From: Lachnospiraceae bacterium
GTDB taxonomy: Bacteria > Bacillota > Clostridia > Lachnospirales > Lachnospiraceae
NCBI GenBank assembly: GCA_900753305.1
Contig: CAADYR010000145.1
Span: 96,117 to 160,116 of the forward strand
DNA length: 64,000 bases
Reading direction: 5' to 3'
The first letter of the stretch is position 1. Every line of letters begins with the position of its first letter. The translations under genes were made by a program, and so were the position numbers. Of this stretch, positions 1-9,345 are shown piece after piece. The notes under the pieces were generated by a model that was not told where the DNA came from, searched no databases, and worked only from the letters and a program-made list of their open reading frames with translations.

Positions 1-1481
1 GCTTTGTTCTCCATAAGTTGCTTTGCACAGTCCATTCTGATCTGCGTAAGATATTCTATAAAATTCTGGCCTGTCTCTTCTTTGAACAGTTTACTGAAAT
101 AATATGGACTGATATCCACTTCCCTGGATACATCATCCAGTGAAATATCTTTCTGGTAATGAGTCTGTATGTATGCTTTGGCTTTATCGATCACAGACAG
201 GGAGGACTCCTTTTTCTTTCCCTTTACATCCTGACATGCATTCACGATCTTATCCTGAAACCAGTTCCACAGCTCCTCCGTACTTTTCTTTTCCATCAGA
301 GTGGGCATATAGTCTGTCCTGGACTGAAAATGATATGTCATGCCTCCGCTTTCATACGCAATATGCTCTGCCCAAAGTACAAATTCCAGACATTTGATCC
401 TGATATCTTCTATATGTTCTTTGTGATTGTTCTCCATCCAGTCAAAGAACTGGCGTGCTACATGCACAGCATCGGTTGTGTTTCCCTTTTCTACCTTTTC
501 AAAAAGAAGTTTTTCAAGCTGAATGGGATAATTCTCCGCATATCCGCAACCTATTGCCATATCTGCTGCATGAGCTACTGTTCGCTTACTATCAATCAGT
601 GTATTAATTGCCTCATTGTAAGATTCCAACGCCTGATGCAATGGCTTGATCGAACCGATTCCAATACGGAACATGACGTCGAATTTCGCCCGCATCCTCC
701 GCACCAGTTCTCTGGACTGATCGATCAGCTCTATTCTATGTTCATAAGTAAATTCATCGTCTTTACAAGGTATGTAAACAACAATCTTATTTCCCATGAC
801 ATTTCCTATAATACCCTGGAAATAATCTTTGATCAGTTCTCTAAGTTCTCTGTATCGATTCTGTACACGTACGCCGGCTCCTACTGCATTTGTCATATGA
901 TTTTCTTCCAGCTCATCACCAAAAACAATTGCAAGCATATAGCCATATCCGTATTCTTCAATACCAAGCAACTGCATATAATTCTTTATATCCTCTTCAA
1001 AGTATTCCGAAAGAAGTAAAGAATAAATAAACCCGCCTTCAATAACAGGTACTACATTCTCCAGTTTCTCCCTGATTTCAAGATCCTGACTTCGTTGTTT
1101 TCGGCGGCTGTCCACAAGTCCCATTGCCTTTTTCAGTACAGCAACTACACTCTCCTGCCTGATCGGTTTATTCATATATTCCAGTACACCCAGATTGATT
1201 GCTTCTTTGGCATAGTCAAACTTATCATAAGCACTGATCACAATGAAAATCGTGGAATTATTGCGTCTTTGGATTTCCTTCATTGCCTCAATCCCATTGA
1301 TTCCCGGCATCTGTATATCCATGAAAGCAATATCAGGTACAAACTCCTCTGCAAGCTCTATAACCTTTCTGCCGGTCTTGGCTGTCCTGATCTCACAATC
1401 ATCCTTAAAGTTCTTCTCAATAATAAACTGCAGTGCATCCAGTACAATACCTTCATCGTCTGCCAACATAATGCGGTACAT
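1..1481 (-). CDS. AraC-type response regulator, YesN-like (3' end beyond window)
   Basis: This is the DNA-binding half of a two-component system. The minus-strand frame opens MYRIMLADDEG and continues with a CheY-like receiver (acidic ADDE, phospho-acceptor in AFMDIQMPG, late Lys in MNKPI). A long middle region follows, then an AraC-type helix-turn-helix (LDDVSREVDISPYYFSKLF). About 493 codons are visible; the second helix-turn-helix lies past base 1. The start at 1481 is preferred over an ATG at 1487 because GGGGGAGG then sits at normal spacing. It lies 33 bp after the kinase gene. The family usually controls sugar uptake or utilisation operons; the target here is unknown. Confidence 0.88.
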   Translation of the reverse strand, partial: MYRIMLADDEGIVLDALQFIIEKNFKDDCEIRTAKTGRKVIELAEEFVPDIAFMDIQMPGINGIEAMKEIQRRNNSTIFIVISAYDKFDYAKEAINLGVLEYMNKPIRQESVVAVLKKAMGLVDSRRKQRSQDLEIREKLENVVPVIEGGFIYSLLLSEYFEEDIKNYMQLLGIEEYGYGYMLAIVFGDELEENHMTNAVGAGVRVQNRYRELRELIKDYFQGIIGNVMGNKIVVYIPCKDDEFTYEHRIELIDQSRELVRRMRAKFDVMFRIGIGSIKPLHQALESYNEAINTLIDSKRTVAHAADMAIGCGYAENYPIQLEKLLFEKVEKGNTTDAVHVARQFFDWMENNHKEHIEDIRIKCLEFVLWAEHIAYESGGMTYHFQSRTDYMPTLMEKKSTEELWNWFQDKIVNACQDVKGKKKESSLSVIDKAKAYIQTHYQKDISLDDVSREVDISPYYFSKLFKEETGQNFIEYLTQIRMDCAKQLMENK

Positions 1482-1514
1482 TGTCATCCTCCCCCTGATA
1501 TCCTTCTCAAATCT

Positions 1515-2987
1515 TTATAATGAATACAGTTTTACTGCCACTTCCGTTCCCATATCAGGTCCAACACTGGTGATCTCGAGCACATCCTCTCTGTCGTAGA
1601 AAAGCCGCAGTCTCTGTATTACATTATCCAGTCCCACACCATTTGAATTTTTGGAAAGATCCTGTCTCTCCAGCCTTCCCTCCATGATCCGGTCTATTTT
1701 ATCCTGGCTCATGCCAATTCCATTATCCCTGATACTGACACAGATATATCCATCCTCTCTTGTAACCGTCAGATTGATCCTGCCCTGCCAGTCTATATTA
1801 CGGATTCCATAATTAACACTGTTTTCTACAATTGGCTGCAATACCATGCTTGGCATCATTACATTCAGACATTCTTCATCGACATGCGATTCAAACTGTA
1901 TTTCACCGCTAAAACGCACATTCAGGATATAAATATAATGCTGTACCTGCGTCAGTTCATCTGCAAGTGTCGTATCATCCCTGTCCTTCATCGTATACCG
2001 GAAGAAATCAGCTACATTCTGAATATACGTATAAGTTCTGTCAGCATCCTCCATCATGGCAAGCTGCGCTCCGGCATTTAATGTATTAAAAAGGAAATGC
2101 GGGCTGATCTGTGCCTGCAAATACTTTAGCTGCGCATCTTTCAAATGTGCTTCTGTTTTCAATGCCTTTTCCTTCATGGCACTTTCCTGTTCCATGCTGT
2201 CTTTGAGCTGTACGATATAGCGCCTGATTCCCAGGACCATCTCATTGAAAGCATTGGTGACAACACCGATTTCATCCTGCGTGGTCACTTCTACCAGATC
2301 TGTAGTGAGTTCTCCTTCTCCTACCTTCTCTGCCGCCTCAGCGAGTCGGCGAAGCGGCTGTATCATTTCTTTTGTCATCAAATAGATCAATGCCAGATTC
2401 ATCAATGCGACCACTCCCAGAATCACCATATTGGATATCTGTGAATAACGTAAAGCATCCAGCATCACTGCATAGTTATCAGAATTCTGCATGAACTGCT
2501 GATTATTCAGGCTGTAAATAAAAGTGCCAAGCACATCATAAAGGTTCGCAGCCTCTTCATAGGATACTTTGTATTTTTCAACATTGCGTCCACGTTTGAG
2601 CTCTACCGTATAATTTGTCACCGATAAATACTGCTCCGACAGGGCACGGATATTTTTCTCCATGATCTTGCGCTCCTGACTGCTGATATCCTGATTCAGT
2701 TCCTGTGAAAGCCTTCTGTACTCCTGTTCATACTTATAATAATCCTCCATGGAATCCGAACTCTTGGTATTAAGGTATTCTGTCATGGCATCCTGAACCT
2801 GATCCAATACCTGCTGTAATTCATTTAAACTCACGTTTACTGCATAGACCTGATCGATTCTCTGTGTCATCCGGTTCATGCTCTGATGAAGCACCAGATT
2901 AACCGCCAGCAGCACCAGACTCGTCAAAAGGAATACTGCGATCAGTTTCGTCTGTATTGATATTTTCTGTACATTCTTATTCTTCAT
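1515..2987 (-). CDS. YesM-type sensor histidine kinase
   Basis: A 490-residue membrane kinase. TM1 lies near residues 14-33, an extracellular helical region runs to about 180, and TM2 is near 183-203. A HAMP domain follows (PLRRLAEAAEKVGEGEL), then a coiled linker and a His_kinase domain with the phospho-acceptor in SPHFLFNTLN. The C-terminal HATPase has its N-box in QPIVENSVNYG. This architecture is typical of LytS/YesM kinases paired with YesN regulators, and the regulator follows directly. The 5' end overlaps the binding-protein gene by 11 bp, which suggests one translationally coupled sensing unit. Confidence 0.9.
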   Translation of the reverse strand: MKNKNVQKISIQTKLIAVFLLTSLVLLAVNLVLHQSMNRMTQRIDQVYAVNVSLNELQQVLDQVQDAMTEYLNTKSSDSMEDYYKYEQEYRRLSQELNQDISSQERKIMEKNIRALSEQYLSVTNYTVELKRGRNVEKYKVSYEEAANLYDVLGTFIYSLNNQQFMQNSDNYAVMLDALRYSQISNMVILGVVALMNLALIYLMTKEMIQPLRRLAEAAEKVGEGELTTDLVEVTTQDEIGVVTNAFNEMVLGIRRYIVQLKDSMEQESAMKEKALKTEAHLKDAQLKYLQAQISPHFLFNTLNAGAQLAMMEDADRTYTYIQNVADFFRYTMKDRDDTTLADELTQVQHYIYILNVRFSGEIQFESHVDEECLNVMMPSMVLQPIVENSVNYGIRNIDWQGRINLTVTREDGYICVSIRDNGIGMSQDKIDRIMEGRLERQDLSKNSNGVGLDNVIQRLRLFYDREDVLEITSVGPDMGTEVAVKLYSL

Positions 2988-4002
2988 CCGCCATATAGTC
3001 CTCTACATTTTCTACTGTGATCAAATTCGCACTGACAGGAATATAGTTGCTGACATGTCCTTCCTGCCAATACATATCCAGTGCATCTATACAATTGATT
3101 CCCATTCCCTGTGTATCAAAATCTATCGTTGCATGCAACACTTCCTGTTTGATCGCATGTAAAATAGCATCTGAAGTATAGCAGCCAATAATATTTACAT
3201 CCCCTACTTTATTAAAATCCACAACGGACTGGCATGCACTGGTCGTACCGAGTTTATCCAGACAAATAAGAATATCCGGCAATTCCTCACCACTCATGAA
3301 AATATCCCTGACCGTTTCCTCGGTTCCAAAGGTTCCCTGTGCCTGGACTGCCCATGGTAAAAGTTCATAACTGCAATGCGCCTCACTTTCCAACACATCA
3401 CGGATTCCCGAATATATAATATTCTGACTGGTATTTGTGGTATTTTTGTTCATCAGAACATATATTCTATTCTTACCTGATCCTAAAAGGGATAATACTT
3501 CCCTTCCATAAAGCTGTCCCAGATTATAACTGTTCACACCCACAAAACAGGTTCTGCCTTCTTCTGTGATATCAGATAATACAGTAATAACAGGAATTTC
3601 TTTCTGTGCCGCCTCCTGCCATAATTCACTGTCTTCTATATCATTTCCCTGTAAAATAACAGCATCTACGCCAGCCTGCAATGCAATGGAGAACAATTGT
3701 GTTTTCGTATAATCAACAGAAAGCTTCTGCCCAAAGGCCTCTACATAGTAACCTTTCTGTGCTCCCTCCTGTCTGGCACTTTCATACACCTCATTCCAGA
3801 AAGAATCCTGTTCATCATCTGCAATGAATGCGATATGTCTGTTATATTCTACTGTATCTTCTCCCTGAGGAATTGCCTGGAACACTCTGACATGTATATA
3901 AAGCAAATTTCCAGCAGTCATACAAAATATAATCAGTAAAAAAATCACAACAACGGATAAAAGTCCGTGCTTCTTCCACAGTTTTCTCATAATCTGCCTC
4001 AT
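2977..4002 (-). CDS. Membrane-anchored periplasmic-binding-protein-like sensor
   Basis: A 341-residue type 1 periplasmic sugar-binding-like protein (Peripla_BP_4 fold). One uncleaved-looking transmembrane segment lies near residues 14-34, with no lipobox. The binding-protein fold starts at HIAFIADDEQDSFWNEVY and includes a hinge-like DAVILQGNDIED. It is first in an operon with the YesM kinase and YesN regulator. In such three-component systems the binding protein presents ligand to the kinase rather than feeding a transporter; that role is inferred from order and family. Starts at 4002 and 3990 are both possible, since each has a purine-rich site upstream. The ligand cannot be read from sequence. 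Confidence 0.8.
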   Translation of the reverse strand: MRQIMRKLWKKHGLLSVVVIFLLIIFCMTAGNLLYIHVRVFQAIPQGEDTVEYNRHIAFIADDEQDSFWNEVYESARQEGAQKGYYVEAFGQKLSVDYTKTQLFSIALQAGVDAVILQGNDIEDSELWQEAAQKEIPVITVLSDITEEGRTCFVGVNSYNLGQLYGREVLSLLGSGKNRIYVLMNKNTTNTSQNIIYSGIRDVLESEAHCSYELLPWAVQAQGTFGTEETVRDIFMSGEELPDILICLDKLGTTSACQSVVDFNKVGDVNIIGCYTSDAILHAIKQEVLHATIDFDTQGMGINCIDALDMYWQEGHVSNYIPVSANLITVENVEDYMADEE

Positions 4003-4057
4003 CTTTCACACTTTCCTCTATCATAATCGAAAATAATTAACATAACAATGTATTTTC

Positions 4058-4085
4058 TTGACTTTTTAATTTTTTTAAGTATAAT
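4058..4085 (+). promoter_or_regulatory. Sigma-A promoter of queT
   Basis: The -35 TTGACT (4058-4063) and -10 TATAAT (4080-4085) are separated by 16 bp. Transcription would start near 4092, just ahead of a GC hairpin (4093-4110) and the preQ1 aptamer. Confidence 0.75.
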
Positions 4086-4111
4086 AAAAAATCGGGCTCA
4101 AAATTGCCCGC

Positions 4112-4152
4112 ATGGTCAGTTCGAAACCTTCCTGACCCAAAATAAAACTAAA
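4112..4152 (+). ncRNA. preQ1-I riboswitch
   Basis: Stem P1 is GGTCAG (4114-4119) paired with CTGACC (4132-4137), enclosing a loop with TTCGAAACCTTC. An A-rich tail ending AAAACTAA follows, the hallmark of class I preQ1 aptamers. The loop CCTTCC can pair with the ribosome site GGAAAGG just downstream, which suggests control of translation. The next gene is queT, a known preQ1-riboswitch target. A separate GC hairpin at 4093-4110 precedes the aptamer. Confidence 0.85.
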
Positions 4153-4168
4153 GGAAAGGAACATTGAT

Positions 4169-4675
4169 ATGAAAAAATTATCACCTACTGTGTTTCTGGC
4201 ACAGTCTGCGATGATCGCAGCCCTCTATATTGTGCTGACTTTTATCGCTAATTCACTTGGTCTGGCTAATTACGCCATCCAGGTACGTTTCTCTGAGGCA
4301 TTAACAATTCTGCCTTATTTTACACCGGCTGCAATCCCGGGTCTGTTCGTGGGATGTCTGCTCAGTAACATTCTTACAGGATGCGTTCCTCTGGATGTTA
4401 TCTTCGGAAGTCTCGCCACTCTGGCCGGTGCATTCGGCACTTATGCACTGCGCAGGCATAAATGGCTAACACCACTTCCGCCTATTATCGCAAACATCAT
4501 TGTAGTACCACTTGTGTTATCTTATGTTTATCACTTTGAAGGAAGCCTTCCGTATTTTGCACTGACAGTCGGAATCGGCGAAATTATTTCCTGTGGTGTA
4601 CTGGGTATGATCGTATTAAATGCTCTGCAAAAACATGCAAATAAAATTTTTCAAGGTATCTATAAAGAGAAATAA
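4169..4675 (+). CDS. queT: QueT-family queuosine-precursor transporter (ECF substrate subunit)
   Basis: A 168-residue hydrophobic protein of the QueT (DUF988) family. It is the substrate-binding S component of an energy-coupling-factor importer for preQ1 or related queuosine precursors used in tRNA modification. Five or six membrane helices are visible, with the family-like segment QVRFSEALTILPYF near residue 38. The shared ECF ATPases and T component are not encoded nearby, as is usual for group II systems. Regulation is by the preQ1-I riboswitch directly upstream, whose tail abuts the ribosome site. It is monocistronic, closed by a hairpin terminator. Confidence 0.9.
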   Translation: MKKLSPTVFLAQSAMIAALYIVLTFIANSLGLANYAIQVRFSEALTILPYFTPAAIPGLFVGCLLSNILTGCVPLDVIFGSLATLAGAFGTYALRRHKWLTPLPPIIANIIVVPLVLSYVYHFEGSLPYFALTVGIGEIISCGVLGMIVLNALQKHANKIFQGIYKEK

Positions 4676-4716
4676 AAAATACCACATAGAGGACTTTTCC
4701 CCTATGTGGTATTTTT
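4675..4716. terminator. Bidirectional terminator between queT and the PTS-IIC-like gene
   Basis: A stem pairs AATACCACATAG with CTATGTGGTATT and is flanked by A-runs on the left and T-runs on the right, so it can end both converging genes. Confidence 0.85.
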
Positions 4717-4721
4717 ATGTA

Positions 4722-5783
4722 TTACAAATCCAGTTTTAAATCATTTTCCCTGATCCATCCTATCTTACGGAAGAACAGACCAAATGCCCATGAAAGCACT
4801 CCGGGCAAAACAAAGCTGATCAGGATCAGTCCAAGCCAGTCAAATGCCGTGATCGCATCCTTTGCCCCTGATGCAACATCATTGAGCCAGCCTGTATACA
4901 CTCCAATCTGACCTACCAGCCCACAGGTTCCCATACCTGATGCAACTGCTGCCCCATTCATCTGCAATTTAAATATACAGGTGGCTATCGGTCCTGTAAT
5001 AGCAGACGTGAGGATTGCAGGAAGCCATATCCTAGGATTACGTACAATATTGCCCATCTGTAGCATACTGGTTCCAATTCCCTGTGCAAAGAGTCCACCC
5101 CATTTATTTTCTCTGAAACTTAATACTGCAAAGCCCACCATATTCGCACAACAACCGGCTACTGCCGCACCTCCGGCAAGACCTGTAAGGCTTAAAGCTG
5201 CACAGATAGCCGCACTACTGATAGGCAGTGTCAGTGCAATACCTACGATAACGGAAATAATAATTCCCATAAAGAACGGCTGCAATTCTGTCGCCCACAT
5301 GATTGCACCGCCTACTGCACTTGCAGCCGCACCAACTGCCGGCGCAAACAGCATAGACAACAGACTGCCTACCGTAATGGTTACAAAAGGTGTCACGATA
5401 ATATCTATCTTCGTTTCCTTGGAAACTGCCTTACCACACTCAGCAGTCAGGATCGTTATAAGGAGAACTGCCAGCGGTCCTCCTGCTCCACCCAGTGTAT
5501 TGGCAGCTCCACCTACAGCAACAAGTGAAAACAGCACAAGTGGTGGACAGTGCAGTGCATATCCGATCGCTACAGCCATGGCAGGTCCTGTCGCTGCTTT
5601 GGCATATCCTCCTATGGTAACAAGCACTTCAATTCCCAACTGCTCTCCCAGGGTCGCAATAATTGTTCCGATGAGCAAGGATGCAAACAATCCCTGTGCC
5701 ATTGCTCCAAGGGCATCAATTCCATATCTCTTCGCTGATATTTCAATATCCTTTCGCTTGAGAAAACTCTTAAATTTTTCCAT
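4722..5783 (-). CDS. PTS EIIC-like integral membrane protein (PTS_EIIC_2 family)
   Basis: A 353-residue, very hydrophobic, Gly/Ala-rich protein resembling the PTS_EIIC_2 family, a putative sugar permease domain. About ten membrane helices are apparent, with repeated small-residue segments (VGGAANTLGGAGGPL). The start at 5783 (MEKFKSFLKRKD) is chosen because GGAGGAGAAG sits just upstream; a longer in-frame extension to 5867 lacks such a site. No EIIA or EIIB gene is nearby, so phosphotransferase function is doubtful and the substrate is unknown. Upstream palindromes suggest repressor control. Confidence 0.75.
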   Translation of the reverse strand: MEKFKSFLKRKDIEISAKRYGIDALGAMAQGLFASLLIGTIIATLGEQLGIEVLVTIGGYAKAATGPAMAVAIGYALHCPPLVLFSLVAVGGAANTLGGAGGPLAVLLITILTAECGKAVSKETKIDIIVTPFVTITVGSLLSMLFAPAVGAAASAVGGAIMWATELQPFFMGIIISVIVGIALTLPISSAAICAALSLTGLAGGAAVAGCCANMVGFAVLSFRENKWGGLFAQGIGTSMLQMGNIVRNPRIWLPAILTSAITGPIATCIFKLQMNGAAVASGMGTCGLVGQIGVYTGWLNDVASGAKDAITAFDWLGLILISFVLPGVLSWAFGLFFRKIGWIRENDLKLDL

Positions 5784-5813
5784 ACTTCTCCTCCCACTTT
5801 CTGTAAAGGTCAT

Positions 5814-5860
5814 GTTACACATGTCTTTACACCTGTAAACATATCTGTTACAGTGTAACA
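5814..5860 (-). promoter_or_regulatory. Cluster of TACA/TGTA palindromes overlapping the PTS-IIC-like promoter
   Basis: Three related inverted repeats occur within 47 bp: GTTACACATGTC (5814-5825), the perfect TTTACACCTGTAAA (5826-5839) and the perfect TGTTACAGTGTAACA (5846-5860). The core TACA-N1/2-TGTA resembles operators of CopY/BlaI-type repressors. A possible minus-strand promoter (TTGGTT, 18 bp, TATGTT) overlaps them. The regulator is not encoded nearby. Confidence 0.55.
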
Positions 5861-5894
5861 CAACCAAATTACAGATGCAAGAGAATATGGTATA

Positions 5895-6881
5895 TCAGAA
5901 CGGATAGGACAGTATAGGTTTGCATAACTTCTTTACTGTTTTACTGGATAATACAGACAGTAACAGCACAATAAGCAATACGCTCCATAAAACCGGGCTC
6001 TGTTTCATTACCGGAATCGGATAATATTTTAATAATCTGATCACGAATCCGTGCAGCAGAAATACCGGCATGGTATTCTGTCCCAGTTTCGTTACAAAGG
6101 GAATCTTCCGATTGGGCGTACATACACATAAAAAATGGATCATCAAAACTGCACATATAATAGCCCCCAGCCTGATTGCTGCATTATAATGCCATTTTTC
6201 ATATGCTGCCGCCTGATACAGCCAGGAAACTTTAATTCCTTTACGATATTCGAATAAAAGTATCGCTATTCCCACAGCTACAGTTGCTGTTATAACCCGC
6301 AATATCTGTTTATGACTGATGGTCACACCAAAACACTGTGGAAAAACAATTTTTCCATATTCCTTACCATAGAATCCAGCCAGAAAAAAGGGAAAAAATA
6401 CAATTGCTCTGGACAAGCTCATATAATAGCCAACATTCTCATCAAATCCAACCAGTAACGCCATGATCACAGACAATATCATAATCACAATTCTCTTCTT
6501 TATAGAATCTGTTGTGATAAACGGAATCATCAGATTCCATATGATCAATGCCATCAAATACCAGAGCAGCCAATATGGCTTAACAAATTGTATATCACTG
6601 TCGTTTTTCAGAATCACTTTGTCAAATAAAACGTATAATGTCTGAAATACCACATAGGGATAAATATAATTTCTTGCGATCTTATCATAATGCACTTCCC
6701 TGCTGCTGCAAAATCCTGACAAAAATACAAATGCCGGCATATGAAAAGAATAAATCAGCAGATAAAGATAGGAACTGTACGGAAACTTGATCACTTCACA
6801 CAGGTGTCCCAATACAACACACCCTATCAGGAATGCCTTCATATTATCGATTGCTAACAATCTCTCTTTTTGATTTTTCAT
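5895..6881 (-). CDS. Acyltransferase family 3 membrane protein
   Basis: A 328-residue multi-pass protein of the acyltransferase-3 family (OafA/fucose 4-O-acetylase type). The conserved N-terminal block IDNMKAFLIGCVVLGH carries the family histidine in GH, and SFHMPAFVFLSGF follows in the next helices. Roughly ten membrane helices are present. Such enzymes O-acetylate surface glycans or other extracytoplasmic sugars; the acceptor here is unknown. It reads toward the PTS-IIC-like gene but stands alone, about 110 bp before its start region. Confidence 0.85.
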   Translation of the reverse strand: MKNQKERLLAIDNMKAFLIGCVVLGHLCEVIKFPYSSYLYLLIYSFHMPAFVFLSGFCSSREVHYDKIARNYIYPYVVFQTLYVLFDKVILKNDSDIQFVKPYWLLWYLMALIIWNLMIPFITTDSIKKRIVIMILSVIMALLVGFDENVGYYMSLSRAIVFFPFFLAGFYGKEYGKIVFPQCFGVTISHKQILRVITATVAVGIAILLFEYRKGIKVSWLYQAAAYEKWHYNAAIRLGAIICAVLMIHFLCVCTPNRKIPFVTKLGQNTMPVFLLHGFVIRLLKYYPIPVMKQSPVLWSVLLIVLLLSVLSSKTVKKLCKPILSYPF

Positions 6882-7036
6882 AATCTTCCTCTTTTAAATT
6901 GACTCTCAATTTATAATCAGTAGCTATTATGACTCATGAGATTATATTTTACAAGCTTTCATCTTGTACTTTTCCGTATACATGCCTTTGTCATTCTGAC
7001 TTAAAACACTTGTTCAAAAGAAATAAATTGATACAT

Positions 7037-7067
7037 AAAAATAACCGCCAATTGGCGGTCATTTTTA
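7037..7067 (-). terminator. Terminator of downstream glnN copy
   Basis: A GC stem (ACCGCC/GGCGGT around AATT) is followed on the minus strand by a T-rich run, beginning 26 bp after the glnN stop. Confidence 0.8.
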
Positions 7068-7092
7068 TGATTTATTATACTGTAGAAATATT

Positions 7093-9204
7093 TTATACTT
7101 CAAACATTAATTCGCCATATGTAGGCATAGGCCAGATGCTGCTGTCTACTACCATTTCCAGTTTATCTACAGGTGCACGTAATGCATCCATAGCAACCTT
7201 AACAGTATCCTTGTAGTAGAATGCCTGCTCCTTTACATCCTCAATTGATGATGCCTTGGCAGTCTCATCCCGTAATGTTTTAAGTGCCCTCTTAGCTTCA
7301 CCTAACAGTTCATCTACTTCTTTTAACAGTTCTGTCTGAGTAGAAGCTGTAGCACCTGCTTCCTTAACTGCCAGTACTGTATTAGCCAGATCACCTGTGT
7401 ATGCAGATACTGCAGGAATAATGTCCTTACCAGCCATATCGATCATAGTCAAAGCTTCAATGTTAATTGTCTTTGCATATGTCTCATAAATGATCTCTTC
7501 ACGGGATTCCAGCTCTACCTTTGTAAAGATATGGAACTTCTCGAATAACTTCACTGCCTTATCTGTTGTCAGAGTAGGAGCTGCCTCGATCATGGACTTA
7601 ATATTAGGAAGTCCTCTTCTCTCTGCCTCTGCTACCCATTCGTCTGAATAGCCGTTACCGTTGAAGATGATTCTCTGATGTTCTGTCAGGTATTTCTTGA
7701 TCAGATCATGTACAGCCATGTCGAAATCGTCTGCTTTTTCCAGAATTTCTGCTGCTTCACAGAAAGCTTCTGCTACAATGGCATTCAGTGTGGTATTAGG
7801 GCTTGCAATGGAATCTGCACTACCAACCATACGGAACTCAAACTTATTACCTGTGAAAGCAAAAGGTGAAGTTCTGTTTCTATCTGTGGCATCCTTCTGC
7901 AGATCAGGAAGTGTAGATACACCTGTTAAGAGCTTGCCGCCTTCCTTAACCTTAGCTGCATCACCAGTCTCGATCAACTGCTTTACAACATCCTCAAGCT
8001 GCTCGCCAAGGAATACAGAGATGATTGCTGGAGGTGCCTCGTTAGCACCAAGTCTGTGATCATTACCAACATCAGATGCACTCTGACGAAGCAGATCTGC
8101 ATGAACATCTACTGCCTTTAAGATGCAGGCAAGTACTAACAGGAACTGAATATTCTTATTTGGTGTATCACCCGGATCAAGTAAGTTCACACCATTGTCT
8201 GTTGTGATAGACCAGTTGTCATGTTTACCGGAACCATTTACACCAGCATATGGTTTCTCATGAAGCAGACATCTTAAATCATGCTTATAAGCAACTCTCT
8301 TCATGGCTTCCATTACTAACTGGTTGTGATCAACTGCGATGTTGGCTGTCTCATAGATAGGTGCTAATTCATGCTGTGCAGGAGCAACCTCATTATGCTG
8401 TGTCTTGGCTGTAACTCCCAGCTTCCACAGTTCCAGGTTCAGATCCTTCATGTATTCACCAACACGTTCCTTGATAACTCCGAAGTAATGATCTTCCATT
8501 TCCTGTCCCTTAGGAGCCGGAGCGCCAAACAGTGTACGACCTGCAAACATAAGGTCTTTTCTCTGCATATACAGATCCTTGTCTACCAGGAAATATTCCT
8601 GTTCAGGACCTACAGATGCAGTAACCTTAGTTGCTTCTGTGTTACCGAACAGTCTTACGATACGAAGTGCCTGCTCGCTTAATGCTTCCATGGAACGAAG
8701 AAGTGGAGTTTTCTTGTCAAGTGCTTCTCCTGTGTAAGAACAGAATGCTGTAGGAATGCAAAGGATCGTTCCGCATCCGGATTCTTTTAAGAATGCAGGA
8801 GATGTGATATCCCATGCTGTATATCCTCTTGCTTCAAATGTAGCACGAAGTCCACCTGAAGGGAAAGAAGATGCATCCGGTTCACCTTTGATCAACTCTT
8901 TACCGGAGAATTCCATTAACATTCTGCCTTCACTGTCGGGATGTGTGATAAAGGAATCATGCTTTTCAGCAGTAATACCTGTCAAAGGCTGGAACCAATG
9001 TGTATAATGTGTTGCGCCATTCTCAACTGCCCAATCCTTCATTGCCTTGGCAACAACATCTGCGGCTGCCATTGACAACTCACCGCCATGTTCCATTACT
9101 CTTGTTACTTCCTGAAATACTTTTTTAGGAAGTCTTTCTCTCATCTTTGCAACAGTAAATACTTTGGATGCAAAAATATCTTCCACGTTTAACAATTCGC
9201 TCAT
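7093..9204 (-). CDS. glnN: Type III glutamine synthetase, copy 1
   Basis: A 703-residue glutamine synthetase of the GSIII class, making glutamine from glutamate, ammonia and ATP in the cytoplasm. Length and segments such as FPSGGLRATFEARGYTAWD, ASVGPEQEYFLVD and TQHNEVAPAQHELAPIYE (substrate and metal-binding strands) are characteristic. It is the second of two tandem copies, over 80% identical by eye to the gene at 9603-11714. Unlike its neighbour it has its own promoter and a terminator-like hairpin in the leader, so expression probably differs. gdhA lies 27 kb away in the same window. Confidence 0.93.
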   Translation of the reverse strand: MSELLNVEDIFASKVFTVAKMRERLPKKVFQEVTRVMEHGGELSMAAADVVAKAMKDWAVENGATHYTHWFQPLTGITAEKHDSFITHPDSEGRMLMEFSGKELIKGEPDASSFPSGGLRATFEARGYTAWDITSPAFLKESGCGTILCIPTAFCSYTGEALDKKTPLLRSMEALSEQALRIVRLFGNTEATKVTASVGPEQEYFLVDKDLYMQRKDLMFAGRTLFGAPAPKGQEMEDHYFGVIKERVGEYMKDLNLELWKLGVTAKTQHNEVAPAQHELAPIYETANIAVDHNQLVMEAMKRVAYKHDLRCLLHEKPYAGVNGSGKHDNWSITTDNGVNLLDPGDTPNKNIQFLLVLACILKAVDVHADLLRQSASDVGNDHRLGANEAPPAIISVFLGEQLEDVVKQLIETGDAAKVKEGGKLLTGVSTLPDLQKDATDRNRTSPFAFTGNKFEFRMVGSADSIASPNTTLNAIVAEAFCEAAEILEKADDFDMAVHDLIKKYLTEHQRIIFNGNGYSDEWVAEAERRGLPNIKSMIEAAPTLTTDKAVKLFEKFHIFTKVELESREEIIYETYAKTINIEALTMIDMAGKDIIPAVSAYTGDLANTVLAVKEAGATASTQTELLKEVDELLGEAKRALKTLRDETAKASSIEDVKEQAFYYKDTVKVAMDALRAPVDKLEMVVDSSIWPMPTYGELMFEV

Positions 9205-9275
9205 TTTATTTCCTCACTTTCCTATTACATTCTTTCTTCACTTACCCTGCACACTCATAAAATATTTGAATATGC

Positions 9276-9312
9276 AAAAAGGTGTCCCAAAAAATACTTT
9301 TGGAACACCTTT
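9276..9312 (-). terminator. Leader terminator-like hairpin (candidate attenuator) of glnN copy 1
   Basis: On the minus strand AAGGTGTTCC pairs with GGGACACCTT across a loop and is followed by TTTTT. It lies between the promoter (9346-9374) and the start codon at 9204, so it would end transcripts before the gene unless overridden. Confidence 0.65.
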
Positions 9313-9345
9313 GTTCTTTGACTTATTTATTCATTTGATAGGCAT

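Noticed and set aside
159..1019. Long open frame antisense to the YesN-like regulator
   Set aside because: Low-complexity hydrophobic peptide, opposite strand of a recognised regulator gene.
4981..5838. Long open frame antisense to the PTS-IIC-like gene (285 codons)
   Set aside because: Its Ala/Pro/Thr-rich composition is the mirror of the Gly/Ala-rich membrane protein; no ribosome site or family match.
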